From: Prauserella halophila
Lineage (GTDB): Bacteria; Actinomycetota; Actinomycetes; Mycobacteriales; Pseudonocardiaceae
Assembly: GCF_024171895.1 (NCBI RefSeq)
Contig: NZ_JAMTCQ010000010.1
Coordinates: forward strand, 62,001 to 126,000
DNA: 64,000 nt
Direction of reading: 5' to 3'
Below are positions 1-8,973 of the stretch, in pieces (position 1 is the first letter of the stretch; every line of letters begins with the position of its first letter). The notes under the pieces are model-generated. The model was not told the DNA's origin and made no database searches. It saw only the letters and a program-made list of their open reading frames with translations. Both the position numbers and the translations under genes were made by a program.

Positions 1-586
1 TGTCGTTCTGCTGGGCGCGTTCGAGCATGATCTTCGAGGCGCGGAACTCCTCACGCCGGTGGACGATCGTGACGGTCTTGGCGAACTTCGTCAGGAACGT
101 CGCCTCCTCCATCGCCGAGTCGCCGCCGCCGACCACGGCGATGTCGTGCTCGCGGAAGAAGAAACCGTCGCAGGTCGCGCAGGACGACACGCCGCGGCCG
201 AGCAGTTCCTGCTCACCCGGCACGCCCAGGTAGCGCGGCGCGGCGCCGGTCGCGAGGATGACGGCACGGGCGGCGTAGCGCTTGCCGTTCGCGGTGACGT
301 ACTTGATGTCTCCGGTGAGCTCGAGCTGCTCGGCGTCCTCGGCACGCAGGTCCGCGCCGAACGTCTTGGCCTGCTCGCGCATCTCTTCCATCAGGTCCGG
401 GCCCTGGATGCCGGACCGGAAGCCGGGGTAGTTCTCGACCTCGGTCGTCGTCATCAGGGCACCGCCGAACTGGGACCCCTCGAACACCAGCGGCTCGAGC
501 TGTGCGCGGGCCGCGTACACGGCCGCGGTGTACCCCGCGGGACCCGACCCGACGATGATCAGGTTCCGAACGTCCTCTGCAGCCAC
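1..586 (-). CDS. trxB: thioredoxin reductase TrxB, 3' end outside window
   Basis: NADPH-dependent flavoprotein that reduces thioredoxin in the cytoplasm. The first 195 codons are visible. The FAD-binding motif VGSGPAGY lies near residues 10-17, the redox centre CATC at residues 136-139, and the NADPH-binding GGGDSA near 152. These are the positions usual for low-molecular-weight TrxB. The start is the GTG at 586, chosen because GGAGGAG lies 5 bases before it. A GGAAC-N18-GTT promoter sits 39-64 bases upstream, so control by a disulfide-stress sigma factor of the SigR/SigH type is likely. In mycobacteria trxC follows trxB; here that position is beyond base 1. The identification is secure. Confidence 0.95.
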   Translation of the reverse strand, partial: MAAEDVRNLIIVGSGPAGYTAAVYAARAQLEPLVFEGSQFGGALMTTTEVENYPGFRSGIQGPDLMEEMREQAKTFGADLRAEDAEQLELTGDIKYVTANGKRYAARAVILATGAAPRYLGVPGEQELLGRGVSSCATCDGFFFREHDIAVVGGGDSAMEEATFLTKFAKTVTIVHRREEFRASKIMLERAQQND

Positions 587-624
587 TGGTCTCCTCCGCT
601 TCGATAACGCCTGACACCGGGTCC

Positions 625-650
625 AACAGAATCGTAGGTGCGTCTGTTCC
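625..650 (-). promoter_or_regulatory. SigR/SigH-type promoter of trxB
   Basis: Read on the minus strand, GGAAC (650-646) is followed after exactly 18 bases by GTT (627-625). This matches the -35 (GGAAY) and -10 (GTT) elements recognised by the oxidative-stress sigma factors SigR (Streptomyces) and SigH (Mycobacterium), for which trxB is a classic target. The -10 element is about 39 bases before the GTG start. The motif is seen directly; its function is inferred from the known regulon. Confidence 0.7.
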
Positions 651-757
651 CGCCATCGGCGGTGCCCGCATGTGACGGGGCTTTCGCCGGGTGTCCTCCC
701 GCGATGTGGACGGCCGGACCCACTGGTGACCGTGCGCGTCCACGCGGCAGCCCGTCG

Positions 758-1981
758 CTACCGTGCCGCGCTCGGCTCCTGCCGAACGACGTGCTCTCGC
801 GTGCGCGTTCGACGGCGGGCGCGGGCGCGCAGGACGAGGTCCCAGGCCCAGAGCAGGAGCGCGAGCCCCGCGACCGCGGCGCCGACGGCCGGGATCGCCG
901 GGTAGGCGTGGCCCGCCGCGAGAACGAGACCTCCGATCCAGGGGCCGAGTGTGATGCCGACGTTGAACGCGGAGACGTTCCCCGAGAAGGCGAGCGTGGG
1001 TGCGTCGGGGGCGATGGACATGAAGCGGGAGTTCAGTGCCGGGTTGGTGCCGAACCCGAGCAGGCCGAGTGCCATCACGCCCGCGACGGTCACGCCCGCG
1101 TGGTGTGCGGTGAGGGCGAGTAGCAGGGACGTCACCAGTAGCCCAGTGAAGCCGATGCCGAGGATTGCCCTGGGGTAGCGATCGGCCGTCTTTCCGCCGA
1201 TCGCGATGCCGATGAGGGCACCGAGCCCGTAGCCGAACAGCACGGCAGGCACCCACGCGGAGTCGATGCCGGTGGTTTCGATCAGCATGGCGGCCAGGTA
1301 GGAGAAGGTGCCCAGCAGCGCGGTGGTCGCGACCGCCGTCATCGCGTAGGACAGCCACAGCCGGGGTGGCCTGAGCCCGCGCAGTTCCTCGCGCACGCTC
1401 GGCGGGTTCTCCGGGTGGAGTGGAGGAACCGAGGCGATGATCGCGACCGCGGCGGCGGCCGAGAGGGCCGCGACCGCCCAGAAGGCGCCGCGCCAGCCCA
1501 GGTGCTGCCCGATCCAGGTGCCGGCGGGCAGGCCGAGCACGATCGCGATCGTGAGTCCTCCCGCGACGATGCTCATCGCCTGTCCGCGCCGGTCGGGCCC
1601 GACGAGCGCCATCGCGGTGCTGCCGCCGACGGCCCAGAATCCCGCGTAGGCGAAGGCGCCGACGAACCGCATCGCGAACAGCAGCCCGTAGCTGTCGGTC
1701 AGGGCGCTGACCACGTGGCTGAGGACGAACGCGGCCAGGAACACGAGTAGCGCGGAGCGCCGGGGCCAGCGCAGGGTCAGCACGGCCAGGACCGGTGCGC
1801 CGACGAGCATGCCGAGTGCGAATGCGCTGATCAGCCACCCTGCCGCGGGGATCGTCACCCCCAGATCGGCCGCCATCTCCGGCAGCAGGCCGGCGAGCAT
1901 GAGTTCGCTCGTGCCTTGCGCGAAGATCCCGAACCCGATGCCCCAGATCGCGAGCGGTATCCCGCCGCGCTTCGCCGTCAT
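758..1981 (-). CDS. MFS drug exporter, DHA1 (Cmx/AraJ-like) family
   Basis: A 407-residue inner-membrane transporter with about 12 hydrophobic segments. It is a proton-driven exporter of the DHA1 branch. Family signs are the N-terminal region with FAQGTSELMLAGLLP, the loop RWPRRSALL after segment 2, and LPAGTWIGQHLGWRGAFW at segment 5, which is typical of the AraJ/Cmx group that includes chloramphenicol exporters. The basic tail from about residue 385 is cytoplasmic. The start is the ATG at 1981, with AAAGGAGCGAGTA just upstream. It is divergent from a TetR gene with 80 bases between the starts, and two palindromes in that gap make it the likely target of that repressor. The substrate cannot be read from sequence. 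Confidence 0.85.
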   Translation of the reverse strand: MTAKRGGIPLAIWGIGFGIFAQGTSELMLAGLLPEMAADLGVTIPAAGWLISAFALGMLVGAPVLAVLTLRWPRRSALLVFLAAFVLSHVVSALTDSYGLLFAMRFVGAFAYAGFWAVGGSTAMALVGPDRRGQAMSIVAGGLTIAIVLGLPAGTWIGQHLGWRGAFWAVAALSAAAAVAIIASVPPLHPENPPSVREELRGLRPPRLWLSYAMTAVATTALLGTFSYLAAMLIETTGIDSAWVPAVLFGYGLGALIGIAIGGKTADRYPRAILGIGFTGLLVTSLLLALTAHHAGVTVAGVMALGLLGFGTNPALNSRFMSIAPDAPTLAFSGNVSAFNVGITLGPWIGGLVLAAGHAYPAIPAVGAAVAGLALLLWAWDLVLRARARRRTRTREHVVRQEPSAAR

Positions 1982-1997
1982 TACTCGCTCCTTTTTG

Positions 1998-2048
1998 TAT
2001 CGATCGCTATTTAATAGGCGACCCTAGCATGTTGTGTATCGACCGATA
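1998..2048. promoter_or_regulatory. paired TetR-type operators in the divergent promoter
   Basis: Two related palindromic sites lie between the divergent MFS and TetR genes: TATCGATCGCTA at 1998-2009 and TATCGACCGATA at 2037-2048. The second has perfect 5-base arms (TATCG/CGATA) around AC. Each is preceded by TG, so the longer shared word is TGTATCGAYCG. The centres are 39 bases apart, which would place both sites on one face-phase for two dimers or for co-repression of both genes. The role as TetR operator is inferred from position and symmetry. Confidence 0.65.
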
Positions 2049-2061
2049 TAAAATGAGGGGC

Positions 2062-2655
2062 ATGACTTCCACCACGACGCGCGGACGTCCCCGCGGATTC
2101 GACCGCGACGCGGCGCTCGATCAGGCGATCCGCCTGTTCTGGCGCAAGGGGTACGAGGCGACGTCGGTGCGCGATCTCAGCGAGGAGCTGAGCCTGCGGC
2201 AGCCGAGCCTGTACAACGCGTTCGGCGGCAAACACGCGCTTTTCGAGGAGGCCGTCGGCGTATACGACCGTCGGTACGGCGGTTTCATCGATGCCGCTCT
2301 GGACGAGGAACCGACCGCCCCGCAGGCGATCCGGCGCATCCTTGCCGAAGCCCCGGCCCGGTACACGCGGGAGGGGCTGCCGCGTGGCTGCCTCGTCGCG
2401 GCCGGAGACCAGGGCACCGACGACGAGCGGATCCGCACCACGCTGTCACGGCTCCGGGAGCAGAAGACCGACGACATCCGGCGCAAGATCGAGACGGACA
2501 TGACGGCAGGGCGGCTGGCCGGCAGCATCGACGCCGCAGGGCAGGCCGGCTACGTGATGGCCGTGCTCAGCGGCCTGGTGCAGCGGGCGCGTGACGGCGC
2601 ACCCCGACGTGAGCTCGAGCAGATCGCCGGTGTCGCGAGCGTGGTGCTTCCCTGA
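2062..2655 (+). CDS. TetR-family transcriptional regulator
   Basis: A 197-residue one-component repressor. The N-terminal helix-turn-helix occupies about residues 12-55 (RGFDRDAALDQAIRLFWRKG, then ATSVRDLSEELSLRQPSLYNAFGGK), and the helical ligand-binding domain follows. I chose the ATG at 2062 because AGGGG lies 2-6 bases before it and the HTH spacing is then normal; an earlier ATG at 2029 would read through an operator. It is divergent from an MFS exporter and probably represses both genes. With the exporter it interrupts the usual neighbourhood of the sigM operon and trxB, so the pair looks like an insertion into a conserved block. Confidence 0.88.
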   Translation: MTSTTTRGRPRGFDRDAALDQAIRLFWRKGYEATSVRDLSEELSLRQPSLYNAFGGKHALFEEAVGVYDRRYGGFIDAALDEEPTAPQAIRRILAEAPARYTREGLPRGCLVAAGDQGTDDERIRTTLSRLREQKTDDIRRKIETDMTAGRLAGSIDAAGQAGYVMAVLSGLVQRARDGAPRRELEQIAGVASVVLP

Positions 2656-2679
2656 CTGCGGCCGGGACGGAACAGCGAA

Positions 2680-2712
2680 CAGGCCCGCCTCTCACCTGGA
2701 GAAGCGGGCCTG
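2680..2712. terminator. bidirectional stem-loop terminator
   Basis: CAGGCCCGC (2680-2688) and GCGGGCCTG (2704-2712) form a perfect 9-bp stem with a 15-base loop. It lies between the convergent 3' ends of the TetR gene and the anti-sigma gene and could serve both. Confidence 0.8.
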
Positions 2713-2781
2713 TCGTGTTGTCTCGAGGATACGGGGCTGGGCCGGGTGCTGCTCGGCCGCCTGCTGCTTGTCCGCTGCTGC

Positions 2782-3576
2782 TCAGCCGCCCGCGCCGACG
2801 ACCCGGTCGAGTACCGGAGCCGAGCTGCAGTCCGGGCTCACCGCGACCATGCGGAACTGGGCGAGCTCGCCAGTCGTGTAGAGCGCCAGCACGGCTTCCT
2901 CACCGTCGATCGTGACCGGGCGCACCCCGGCCGGTTCCTTGTTCGTGTCGGCGCCCGCCGCCTGGACACAGGCGTCGAAGCGGCTCCTGGTCTCGAGCGG
3001 GCCGTAGTCACGCATCGTCTGGATGTCGTCGATCGCCGAGGTCAGGTCGCCGTCGTCCGTCGTCAGCGCCAGCGGTCCGGAACCGTCCGACGGAGCGCCT
3101 GCGTCACTGTCGCCGGACTGCTCCGACGGTGCCGGCTGTGCGACGCCGGATGTCTCGTCGCCCCCGCCGAGATTCGGCACGACGATCGCGACCGCGGCCA
3201 CGACAGCGGCGGCCACCGCGACGAAGCCGGCCGCCATGCCCTGCTTCTTCCGCCTGCTGCGAGCACGGTCGAGGCTGACGACGTTCGTGCCCGCGTCCTG
3301 CTGCTCACGGGTGCGCTGCTCGTCGGCGAGTGCCGCGTCGATCCGCGCCGCCACGTCGGCGGGCATCGGCTCGGCCGGTTCGTCCTGGAGCGATCCCAGG
3401 TCGGCCTGGGCCGCTTCCAGCGCCTCGATGACGGCTCGCGCCTCCGGGTCGGCGTTGACGCGAGGCCACAGCTCGGCCGCTTCGCTCTCGCTCAGCGCAC
3501 CGGCGTGCAGATCGGCGAGCACGTCGACAGACACGGAACCGTCGGCCCCGCCATTCCCCCTGAACTCGTCCGTCAT
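2782..3576 (-). CDS. anti-sigma factor for SigM (Rv3912-like)
   Basis: A 264-residue single-pass membrane protein encoded directly after sigM, the place where mycobacteria carry the SigM antagonist. Its N-terminal domain (about 1-110) begins VDVLADLHAGALSESEAAEL and has no cysteine, so it is not a zinc-type ZAS domain. A basic stretch RARSRRKKQ precedes one membrane segment (about residues 123-145, FVAVAAAVVAAVAIVV). The C-terminal part, about 120 residues, is extracytoplasmic and has two cysteines. The ATG at 3576 overlaps the sigM stop by four bases and has GGGAGGG upstream, so translation is coupled. The inferred role is to hold SigM inactive until an envelope or redox signal. Confidence 0.85.
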   Translation of the reverse strand: MTDEFRGNGGADGSVSVDVLADLHAGALSESEAAELWPRVNADPEARAVIEALEAAQADLGSLQDEPAEPMPADVAARIDAALADEQRTREQQDAGTNVVSLDRARSRRKKQGMAAGFVAVAAAVVAAVAIVVPNLGGGDETSGVAQPAPSEQSGDSDAGAPSDGSGPLALTTDDGDLTSAIDDIQTMRDYGPLETRSRFDACVQAAGADTNKEPAGVRPVTIDGEEAVLALYTTGELAQFRMVAVSPDCSSAPVLDRVVGAGG

Positions 3577-4211
3577 CGTCGTCCCTCCCCGTGTTTGCTT
3601 TCGTAAGTTGGGACGCCGCCTTCCTCTGCCGGGTTCCGCAGATGGCCGAGAAGTTTCGCCAGTTTGGAGCGACCTCGCGCACACCTGCTCTTCACCGTGC
3701 CGTCAGCGATGCCGAGCATCTCCGCAGTCTCCGACACCGAGTATCCCTCGACGTCGACGAGCACGATCGGGGCGCGCTGGTCCTCCGGTAGCCGGTCGAG
3801 CGCGTCCTTGATGACCAGCGACGTCTCGCGTTCGGCCATCGAGTCGCGGGGGACGGCCGGTTCCTGGTGGCCCTCCTCGGGCAGCGGCACGGTGGGCTTG
3901 GCCTGACGCCTGCGGATGCGATCGAGGCACGCATTCACCACGATCCGGTGCAGCCAGGTTGTGACCTGCGACTCGGCACGGAAGTTCGACGCCGCGCGGA
4001 AGGCGGAGATGAACGCGTCCTGCAGGGCGTCGGCGGCTTCCTCCGGGTCACGGACCGTGCGCAGGGCGACGGCCCACATGCGGTCTCGGTGTCGGCGTAC
4101 GAGCTCGTTGAACGCATGTGGATCGCCGGCGGCGTGCGCCTTGATCAGATCCGCATCCGTGGGCTCGGCGGTGGGCGCTGTCACCCGGATGAGATTACTA
4201 AGGAGCGTCAC
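3573..4211 (-). CDS. sigM: ECF RNA polymerase sigma factor SigM
   Basis: A 212-residue extracytoplasmic-function sigma factor. Region 2 (about residues 20-90) includes FNELVRRHRDRMWAVALRTV and the -10-recognition part DALQDAFISAFRAASNFRAE. Region 4 (about 135-190) contains RLPEDQRAPIVLVDVEGYSV and the helix-turn-helix SETAEMLGIADGTVKSRCAR. It overlaps its anti-sigma gene by ATGA. The order pseudokinase-sigM-anti-sigma is the same as mycobacterial Rv3910-Rv3912. SigM directs RNA polymerase to a small envelope and stress regulon in known species. The gap of 123 bases upstream could carry its own promoter, but I see no clear autoregulatory motif. Confidence 0.93.
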   Translation of the reverse strand: MTLLSNLIRVTAPTAEPTDADLIKAHAAGDPHAFNELVRRHRDRMWAVALRTVRDPEEAADALQDAFISAFRAASNFRAESQVTTWLHRIVVNACLDRIRRRQAKPTVPLPEEGHQEPAVPRDSMAERETSLVIKDALDRLPEDQRAPIVLVDVEGYSVSETAEMLGIADGTVKSRCARGRSKLAKLLGHLRNPAEEGGVPTYESKHGEGRR

Positions 4212-4334
4212 GGCGCGAGCAGGCCCTGCGCGGATCGTCCGGGTGAGATCGCTGTGCCGGGACTGTCGCCGCGTCCGCCGTCACCGTGTCAGGAGCTCTC
4301 ACGGCGGCCTCTCACGGCGGGCACTCAAGCGGGC

Positions 4335-5891
4335 TCAGCCCGAGGGCAGGAACTTGACCTCGCCGAACTCCGACGTGAACTCGGGCTCCTGGCCGGACAA
4401 CGTCGTGACCCACACGACCACGTACGTGCTGTCGACCGGCTGGTCGAGCGAGATCATGGTGTTGACGTCCTCGAGCGTGCCGCGGCCGACGATCTGCGTG
4501 TCGTCGAGTGGGGCCTCCGGCGAGCCGGCGGTGCGGATCTCCACCTCGGTGCCGGGGCTGTCGGCGATGACCCGCACCTTCGACAGGTCGATCGGCTCGT
4601 CGAACGTCGCAAGGAGGCCGACGCCGGGCTTCAGCGCGGGCAGCTGCTGCTTGTACAGGTCGGTGCGCCACACGGTGGCGGGGTCGCCGTCGACGGCCCT
4701 CGGCGCGTCCCCGGGGCTGTCGCCCTCGCCCTCGGGGTTGTAGACGGTGATCTCCGACGGCTGCACCGGCTTGCCGGTCTGCGCCTGCTGGTTGCCGTTC
4801 CCGCCGTCGCCGCCGTTGCCACCGTCGCCGCCGTTCTGATCGCCGCCCTGCTGTTGGGATGGCGGATCGGCGAGGTTGACTGGCGGGCCGGAGCTGTCGC
4901 CGTCGTCCTGGAAGAAGTTGATGGCCATCATGCCGAGCCACGCGAGCACGGCGACGGCTGCGCACACCAGTGCGGTGACGCCGAGTGCGAGCTTGCGGCG
5001 GCGTGCCTTGTCCTTGGACGGCTTCTTCGTGGTCCACACGCTGCCGTCGGGCTCGGCCGGTTCGGCGGCGGCCTGCTTGGCGCGTTCGGCGGCCTCTGCG
5101 GCGTTGTCGAGGGCCCGCAGGATCGCCGCGCTGGTGCGGATGCCGCCGTGGTCGCCGTCCTCGATGGTGCGCACCGACAGCGCCGACAGCTCCTGCGGCA
5201 CGCGGGGCTGCAGCGACTTCGCCGGCACGATCCTGCCGGTCGGCGACTTGGGCGCGGGCGGCAGCGCGGGCGGGCCGCCCGGCAGCGCCCAGCGGCCGGT
5301 GAGCAGCAGGTACAGCACCGAGCCGAGTGCCTTGACGTCGTCACGCAGGGTGGCGTCCGGCAGTGGGCCGGGGAACGCCAGCCGCAGCCTGCCGTCCGGC
5401 GTGAGCCGGAGCCGCTGCGGGTGGTCGATCCCGAGCACCAGGCCGGACTGGTGCGCCTGGTCGACCGATTCGGCGAGGGCCCGCACCATGCGAACGGCCG
5501 CGCCCGGTTCGACGGGGCGTTCGGCGACGAGGTCGATCAGGTCGGTTCCCTTGGTCCATTCGGCCACGACGATGCCCAGCAGCCCCTCCGACGAGGAGAT
5601 GCCGCTGCCGAGGGACAGCACGTCGAGTACGCGGGCCACGCCGGGATGCTCGAACGTCGCGGCGTGCGCGGCGCGTTCCAGGGTGCGCCTGCCGAGGAGA
5701 GCGGCTTCGGGGTCGGCGGGATCGCCGACCAGCATCGTCAGCGCGACGTCGCGGCGGAGCTGCCCGTCGCGCGCACGCCACAGGTGCGCCCCCGCGCGTT
5801 CGTCGATGCCGAACTGCGCGAGCAGGCGGTAGCGGCCGTCACCGACGACCCCGCCGGGCGCCAGCGCACCACGCTGCGCTCTCGTGCCCAT
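4335..5891 (-). CDS. membrane pseudokinase of the MurJ/FhaA type
   Basis: A 518-residue membrane protein corresponding to the pseudokinase and extracellular part of mycobacterial Rv3910, here separate from MurJ. The kinase-like domain (about 10-260) keeps the fold but lacks catalytic motifs: the VAIK lysine is replaced (DVALTML), HRDLKPxN reads GIDHPQRLRL, and DFG reads AFPG. A membrane helix follows at about 300-325, then a Pro/Gly/Gln-rich linker and a jelly-roll, discoidin-like extracellular domain. In Mycobacterium the phosphorylated pseudokinase recruits FhaA to control MurJ; a like role is inferred. The start is the ATG at 5891, after AGGGGGTC. It lies 91 bases after murJ and is probably co-transcribed. 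Confidence 0.85.
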   Translation of the reverse strand: MGTRAQRGALAPGGVVGDGRYRLLAQFGIDERAGAHLWRARDGQLRRDVALTMLVGDPADPEAALLGRRTLERAAHAATFEHPGVARVLDVLSLGSGISSSEGLLGIVVAEWTKGTDLIDLVAERPVEPGAAVRMVRALAESVDQAHQSGLVLGIDHPQRLRLTPDGRLRLAFPGPLPDATLRDDVKALGSVLYLLLTGRWALPGGPPALPPAPKSPTGRIVPAKSLQPRVPQELSALSVRTIEDGDHGGIRTSAAILRALDNAAEAAERAKQAAAEPAEPDGSVWTTKKPSKDKARRRKLALGVTALVCAAVAVLAWLGMMAINFFQDDGDSSGPPVNLADPPSQQQGGDQNGGDGGNGGDGGNGNQQAQTGKPVQPSEITVYNPEGEGDSPGDAPRAVDGDPATVWRTDLYKQQLPALKPGVGLLATFDEPIDLSKVRVIADSPGTEVEIRTAGSPEAPLDDTQIVGRGTLEDVNTMISLDQPVDSTYVVVWVTTLSGQEPEFTSEFGEVKFLPSG

Positions 5892-5982
5892 CCGGCCTGA
5901 CCCCCTAGGTTTGGCTCTCGCTCTCGGCTGTCTCAAGAAGAGGGTACGTGAACACGAAGTGCGAGGGCGGTGTCTTCCGTCG

Positions 5983-8973
5983 CTAGCCGCGGCCGAGCAA
6001 CCGGGTGACTCTCCTGGTCACCGGTGCGAGCTCATCCACCTTGAGCGCCATCAGTACCCCGAACGAGACACCCATTCCGACGATGCCCTGCAGGATCAGC
6101 GTCACCCAGGCACCGCCGATCGCCCCGAAGAAGTCCGGAACCAGCATGCCGGCCGCCGCCGCGGCGGCCGCGCCGAGCACGCTGGCGACGACCGTGAACA
6201 GGATGACGCCCACCACACGCTTGCTGCGCAGGTTGCCCAGCTTCACCCACAGCCACACCTGCCCCAGGACCGCGCCGACGACGAACACCAGCGAGTTGAC
6301 CATCATCACGCCGAGTACGACGTGGGTCGGCGACAGCAGTGCCTGCGCCAGGTACAGCAGCGGGATCTTCACCGCTGTCATCACGACCATGATCAGCGTC
6401 GGCGTGCGCGAGTCCTTCATCGCGTAGAACACGCGCATCTGCAGCATCACCAGCGCATACGGCAGCAGGCCGAACGCCGACACCGCAAGCGCTTGCCCCA
6501 AGCGTTCGGCGTTCTCGACCGAGCCCTTGCCCAGCGCGAACAGCGCCACACCGATCGAGGTGCCCGCCACGGCCATGACCGCCGAGACGGGCAGCAGCAT
6601 CAGCGTCGTCAGCCGCGAGCCGTAGGACAGGTCGCCGACGAGCCTGCGGTGGTCGCCGTCGGCCGCGGCCCTGCTCATCTTCGGCATCAGCGCGGTCAGC
6701 AGCGAGACGCCGATGACGCCGTAGGGCAGCTGGAACAGCAGCCACGCGTTCGAGTAGATCGACGCGCCACCGGCCGCGCCCGCGGTGAGCACGCGCGTGT
6801 TGATGACCATGCCGATCTGGCTGACGACGACGTACCCGAGGATCCACGCCGCGAGCCCGCCGAACTCCTTCAGCCGCTCGTCGAGGCCGAAGTTCCACTT
6901 GAACCGGAATCCCGACCGGCGCAGTGCGGGCACCAGGAACAGCGCCTGCGCGGTCATCGCCGTCAGCACGCCGAGCCCCAGCACGAGCACCTGTGGGTCG
7001 CTCATGCTCGTCGGCACGATCGTCGGATCGCCGGGGACCAGCGCGAACGCGATGATCGTGGCGATGATGACCATGTTGTTGATCACCGGGGCCCACTGGG
7101 CGGGCCCGAAGATCTGTTTGGCGTTGAGCACCGCCGACAGCACCGCGAACAGTCCGTAGAACAGCAGGCCCGGCAGCAGCAGGTACGCGAACCACGTCGC
7201 CAGCTGCGGATTCGCCGCACCCGAGTCGTCCATCAGCAGCGACGTCAGCCACGGCGCGGCCGCGGTCGAGACGATCGTGCCGATACCGAGGATCGTGATC
7301 GCCATCGTGATCAGGCGCTGCGTGTACGACTCGCCGCCGTCCGGATCGTCCTGCGACCGCACGAGCAGCGGCACGACCACGCTGGTCAGCACGCCGCCGA
7401 GCAGCAGCTCGTTGATGATCAGCGGCATCGTGTTGGCGACCGTGAAGGAGTCGTACAGCACGCCGAGCGTGGCCACCCACGCCAGCAGCACCTTCCACAG
7501 GAACCCCGTGATGCGGCTGGTCATGGTCGCGATCGCCATGCGGCCCGTGGCCTTGGCCAGCGACTGCTTCTTCGCCGCGGGCTGCGGCTCGGCCTCGGGT
7601 TCGGCGCGCTCGTCGACGCCGACCGCCGGGATCCGTTCGCCGATCTCCGTGTGCCGGGGACCGTCGAGGATCCGCGGCATCATCTGGGTCGCGAGCTCGT
7701 CGTACGGACCCTGCACGTCCGGGTCTATGCCCGGCCAGCGCGCCGAGCGCGGCGGGATGTAGACCGTCGCGTCCGGTTCGTGCGGCGGTGCCGGGCGTCC
7801 CTGCGGCCCGCGCGGGGCCGGCCGGTCCTGCGGTGGAAGGCCGCGGTCCCCGCCCTGTGGCGGGCGTGCAGGGTCGCCGGGACCGGGCCCGCCCGCCTCG
7901 GCGGGCCTGTCGGTCTCGCCGGACCCGCCTGCCGGGCCGCTGCCCTGCCACGGGCGCACCGGACCGCGCCGCGTGGCCTCGGGCGGTCTGCCGCGGCGTG
8001 GCGGCTTTCCGCGCGGGTCGGGCGGGAGCGGTTCGTCCGGTGGCGGCCACCGGTCCGCGGGCGGTGGTGGCGGTGCCGGGGCCGCGTGGGGTGACCTGCC
8101 GGGATGCGGTTCGGGTGGCCGCCCCTGCGGTGGGCGGTGCTCGGGCGGGTGCTGTTCCGGAGGTGGCGGCGCAGGCCGGTCACGTCGGGTGCGGTCAGGC
8201 GGTGGTGCCTGCCTGCCCTGCGCCTGCGGCGGACCGGGCGGCCCCGCAGGACCGCCCGGTCCCGGGGCCTGCGGACCCGCAGGCCGCCCGCGCCGCTGCG
8301 GCGGTTCCTGTCCGGCCCGGGGATCGGCCGGTGGCCTGCCGGCGGGTGGGCCCTGCGGTGCTTGCGCTCCCTGCGGAGGCGTTCCGGGTGCGGGCGTTCC
8401 CGGCGGCGGTGTTCCAGGCGGAGGAGTTCCCGGAGGAGGCGGCGGTGGACCGCGACGGGGGCGGCGTTCGCCGTCCGGGGGCGGCGGCATACGCCGGTCG
8501 CCGGCCTCGGGGGCACGGCGACCGTTCCGTTGCGGATCGTCCGGTCCGGCGGGTGGCTGTGGCCCGCCGGGAGCCGGTGGCCCGGCGCCCGGCGGCGGGG
8601 CCGTGCCCGGTGGCGGGGCAGGACGGTCCCCGCGTGGATGCCGGACCTCGCGTGCGTGCGGATCCCCGTCGTGGGGGTCGTGGTCGCGAGGTTCGCGCCC
8701 CTGAGCTTCTCGACTCCGCCGGTCTCGACCGCGCGGTTCCTGGCTGCGCGGTTCTTGGCTGCGCGGTTCTTGGCCGCGTCGTTCGTGACTGCGCGGCTGT
8801 CGATTGCGGGGTTCGGGACCGCGCGGTTCGCGACTGCGCGGTTCGCGACTGCGCTGTTCGGGGTCGCGCTGTTCGGGGTTTCGGGGTTCCCTGCGATGGG
8901 CGTCGGGGCCGTCCGGGTCGACGGCACGCGGATCGGCCCCGGGCCGCTCCGCAGAGTCACCCGGCCATTGCAT
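5983..8973 (-). CDS. murJ: lipid II flippase MurJ with long proline-rich N-terminus
   Basis: The C-terminal 525 residues (from about 470) form a 14-helix MOP/MviN flippase that moves lipid II across the membrane. The first helix reads ATMTSRITGFLWKVLLAW. The first 465 residues are disordered and very rich in Pro, Gly and Arg, with a block of REPR/SQEPR-type repeats at about 8650-8900. I chose the ATG at 8973 because GAGGGGG lies 8 bases upstream; the ATG at 9078 would add 35 codons with markedly more A-ending codons and no clear ribosome site. It is in the same run as the DUF6049 gene and the pseudokinase. Family length is about 530, so the extension is large, but similar tails occur in other actinobacteria. 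Confidence 0.9.
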   Translation of the reverse strand: MQWPGDSAERPGADPRAVDPDGPDAHRREPRNPEQRDPEQRSREPRSREPRGPEPRNRQPRSHERRGQEPRSQEPRSQEPRGRDRRSREAQGREPRDHDPHDGDPHAREVRHPRGDRPAPPPGTAPPPGAGPPAPGGPQPPAGPDDPQRNGRRAPEAGDRRMPPPPDGERRPRRGPPPPPPGTPPPGTPPPGTPAPGTPPQGAQAPQGPPAGRPPADPRAGQEPPQRRGRPAGPQAPGPGGPAGPPGPPQAQGRQAPPPDRTRRDRPAPPPPEQHPPEHRPPQGRPPEPHPGRSPHAAPAPPPPPADRWPPPDEPLPPDPRGKPPRRGRPPEATRRGPVRPWQGSGPAGGSGETDRPAEAGGPGPGDPARPPQGGDRGLPPQDRPAPRGPQGRPAPPHEPDATVYIPPRSARWPGIDPDVQGPYDELATQMMPRILDGPRHTEIGERIPAVGVDERAEPEAEPQPAAKKQSLAKATGRMAIATMTSRITGFLWKVLLAWVATLGVLYDSFTVANTMPLIINELLLGGVLTSVVVPLLVRSQDDPDGGESYTQRLITMAITILGIGTIVSTAAAPWLTSLLMDDSGAANPQLATWFAYLLLPGLLFYGLFAVLSAVLNAKQIFGPAQWAPVINNMVIIATIIAFALVPGDPTIVPTSMSDPQVLVLGLGVLTAMTAQALFLVPALRRSGFRFKWNFGLDERLKEFGGLAAWILGYVVVSQIGMVINTRVLTAGAAGGASIYSNAWLLFQLPYGVIGVSLLTALMPKMSRAAADGDHRRLVGDLSYGSRLTTLMLLPVSAVMAVAGTSIGVALFALGKGSVENAERLGQALAVSAFGLLPYALVMLQMRVFYAMKDSRTPTLIMVVMTAVKIPLLYLAQALLSPTHVVLGVMMVNSLVFVVGAVLGQVWLWVKLGNLRSKRVVGVILFTVVASVLGAAAAAAAGMLVPDFFGAIGGAWVTLILQGIVGMGVSFGVLMALKVDELAPVTRRVTRLLGRG

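Noticed and set aside
5884..8094. A 736-codon plus-strand frame opposite murJ
   Set aside because: High His/Arg/Gln content is typical of an antisense shadow of a GC-rich membrane-protein gene; murJ is unambiguous.
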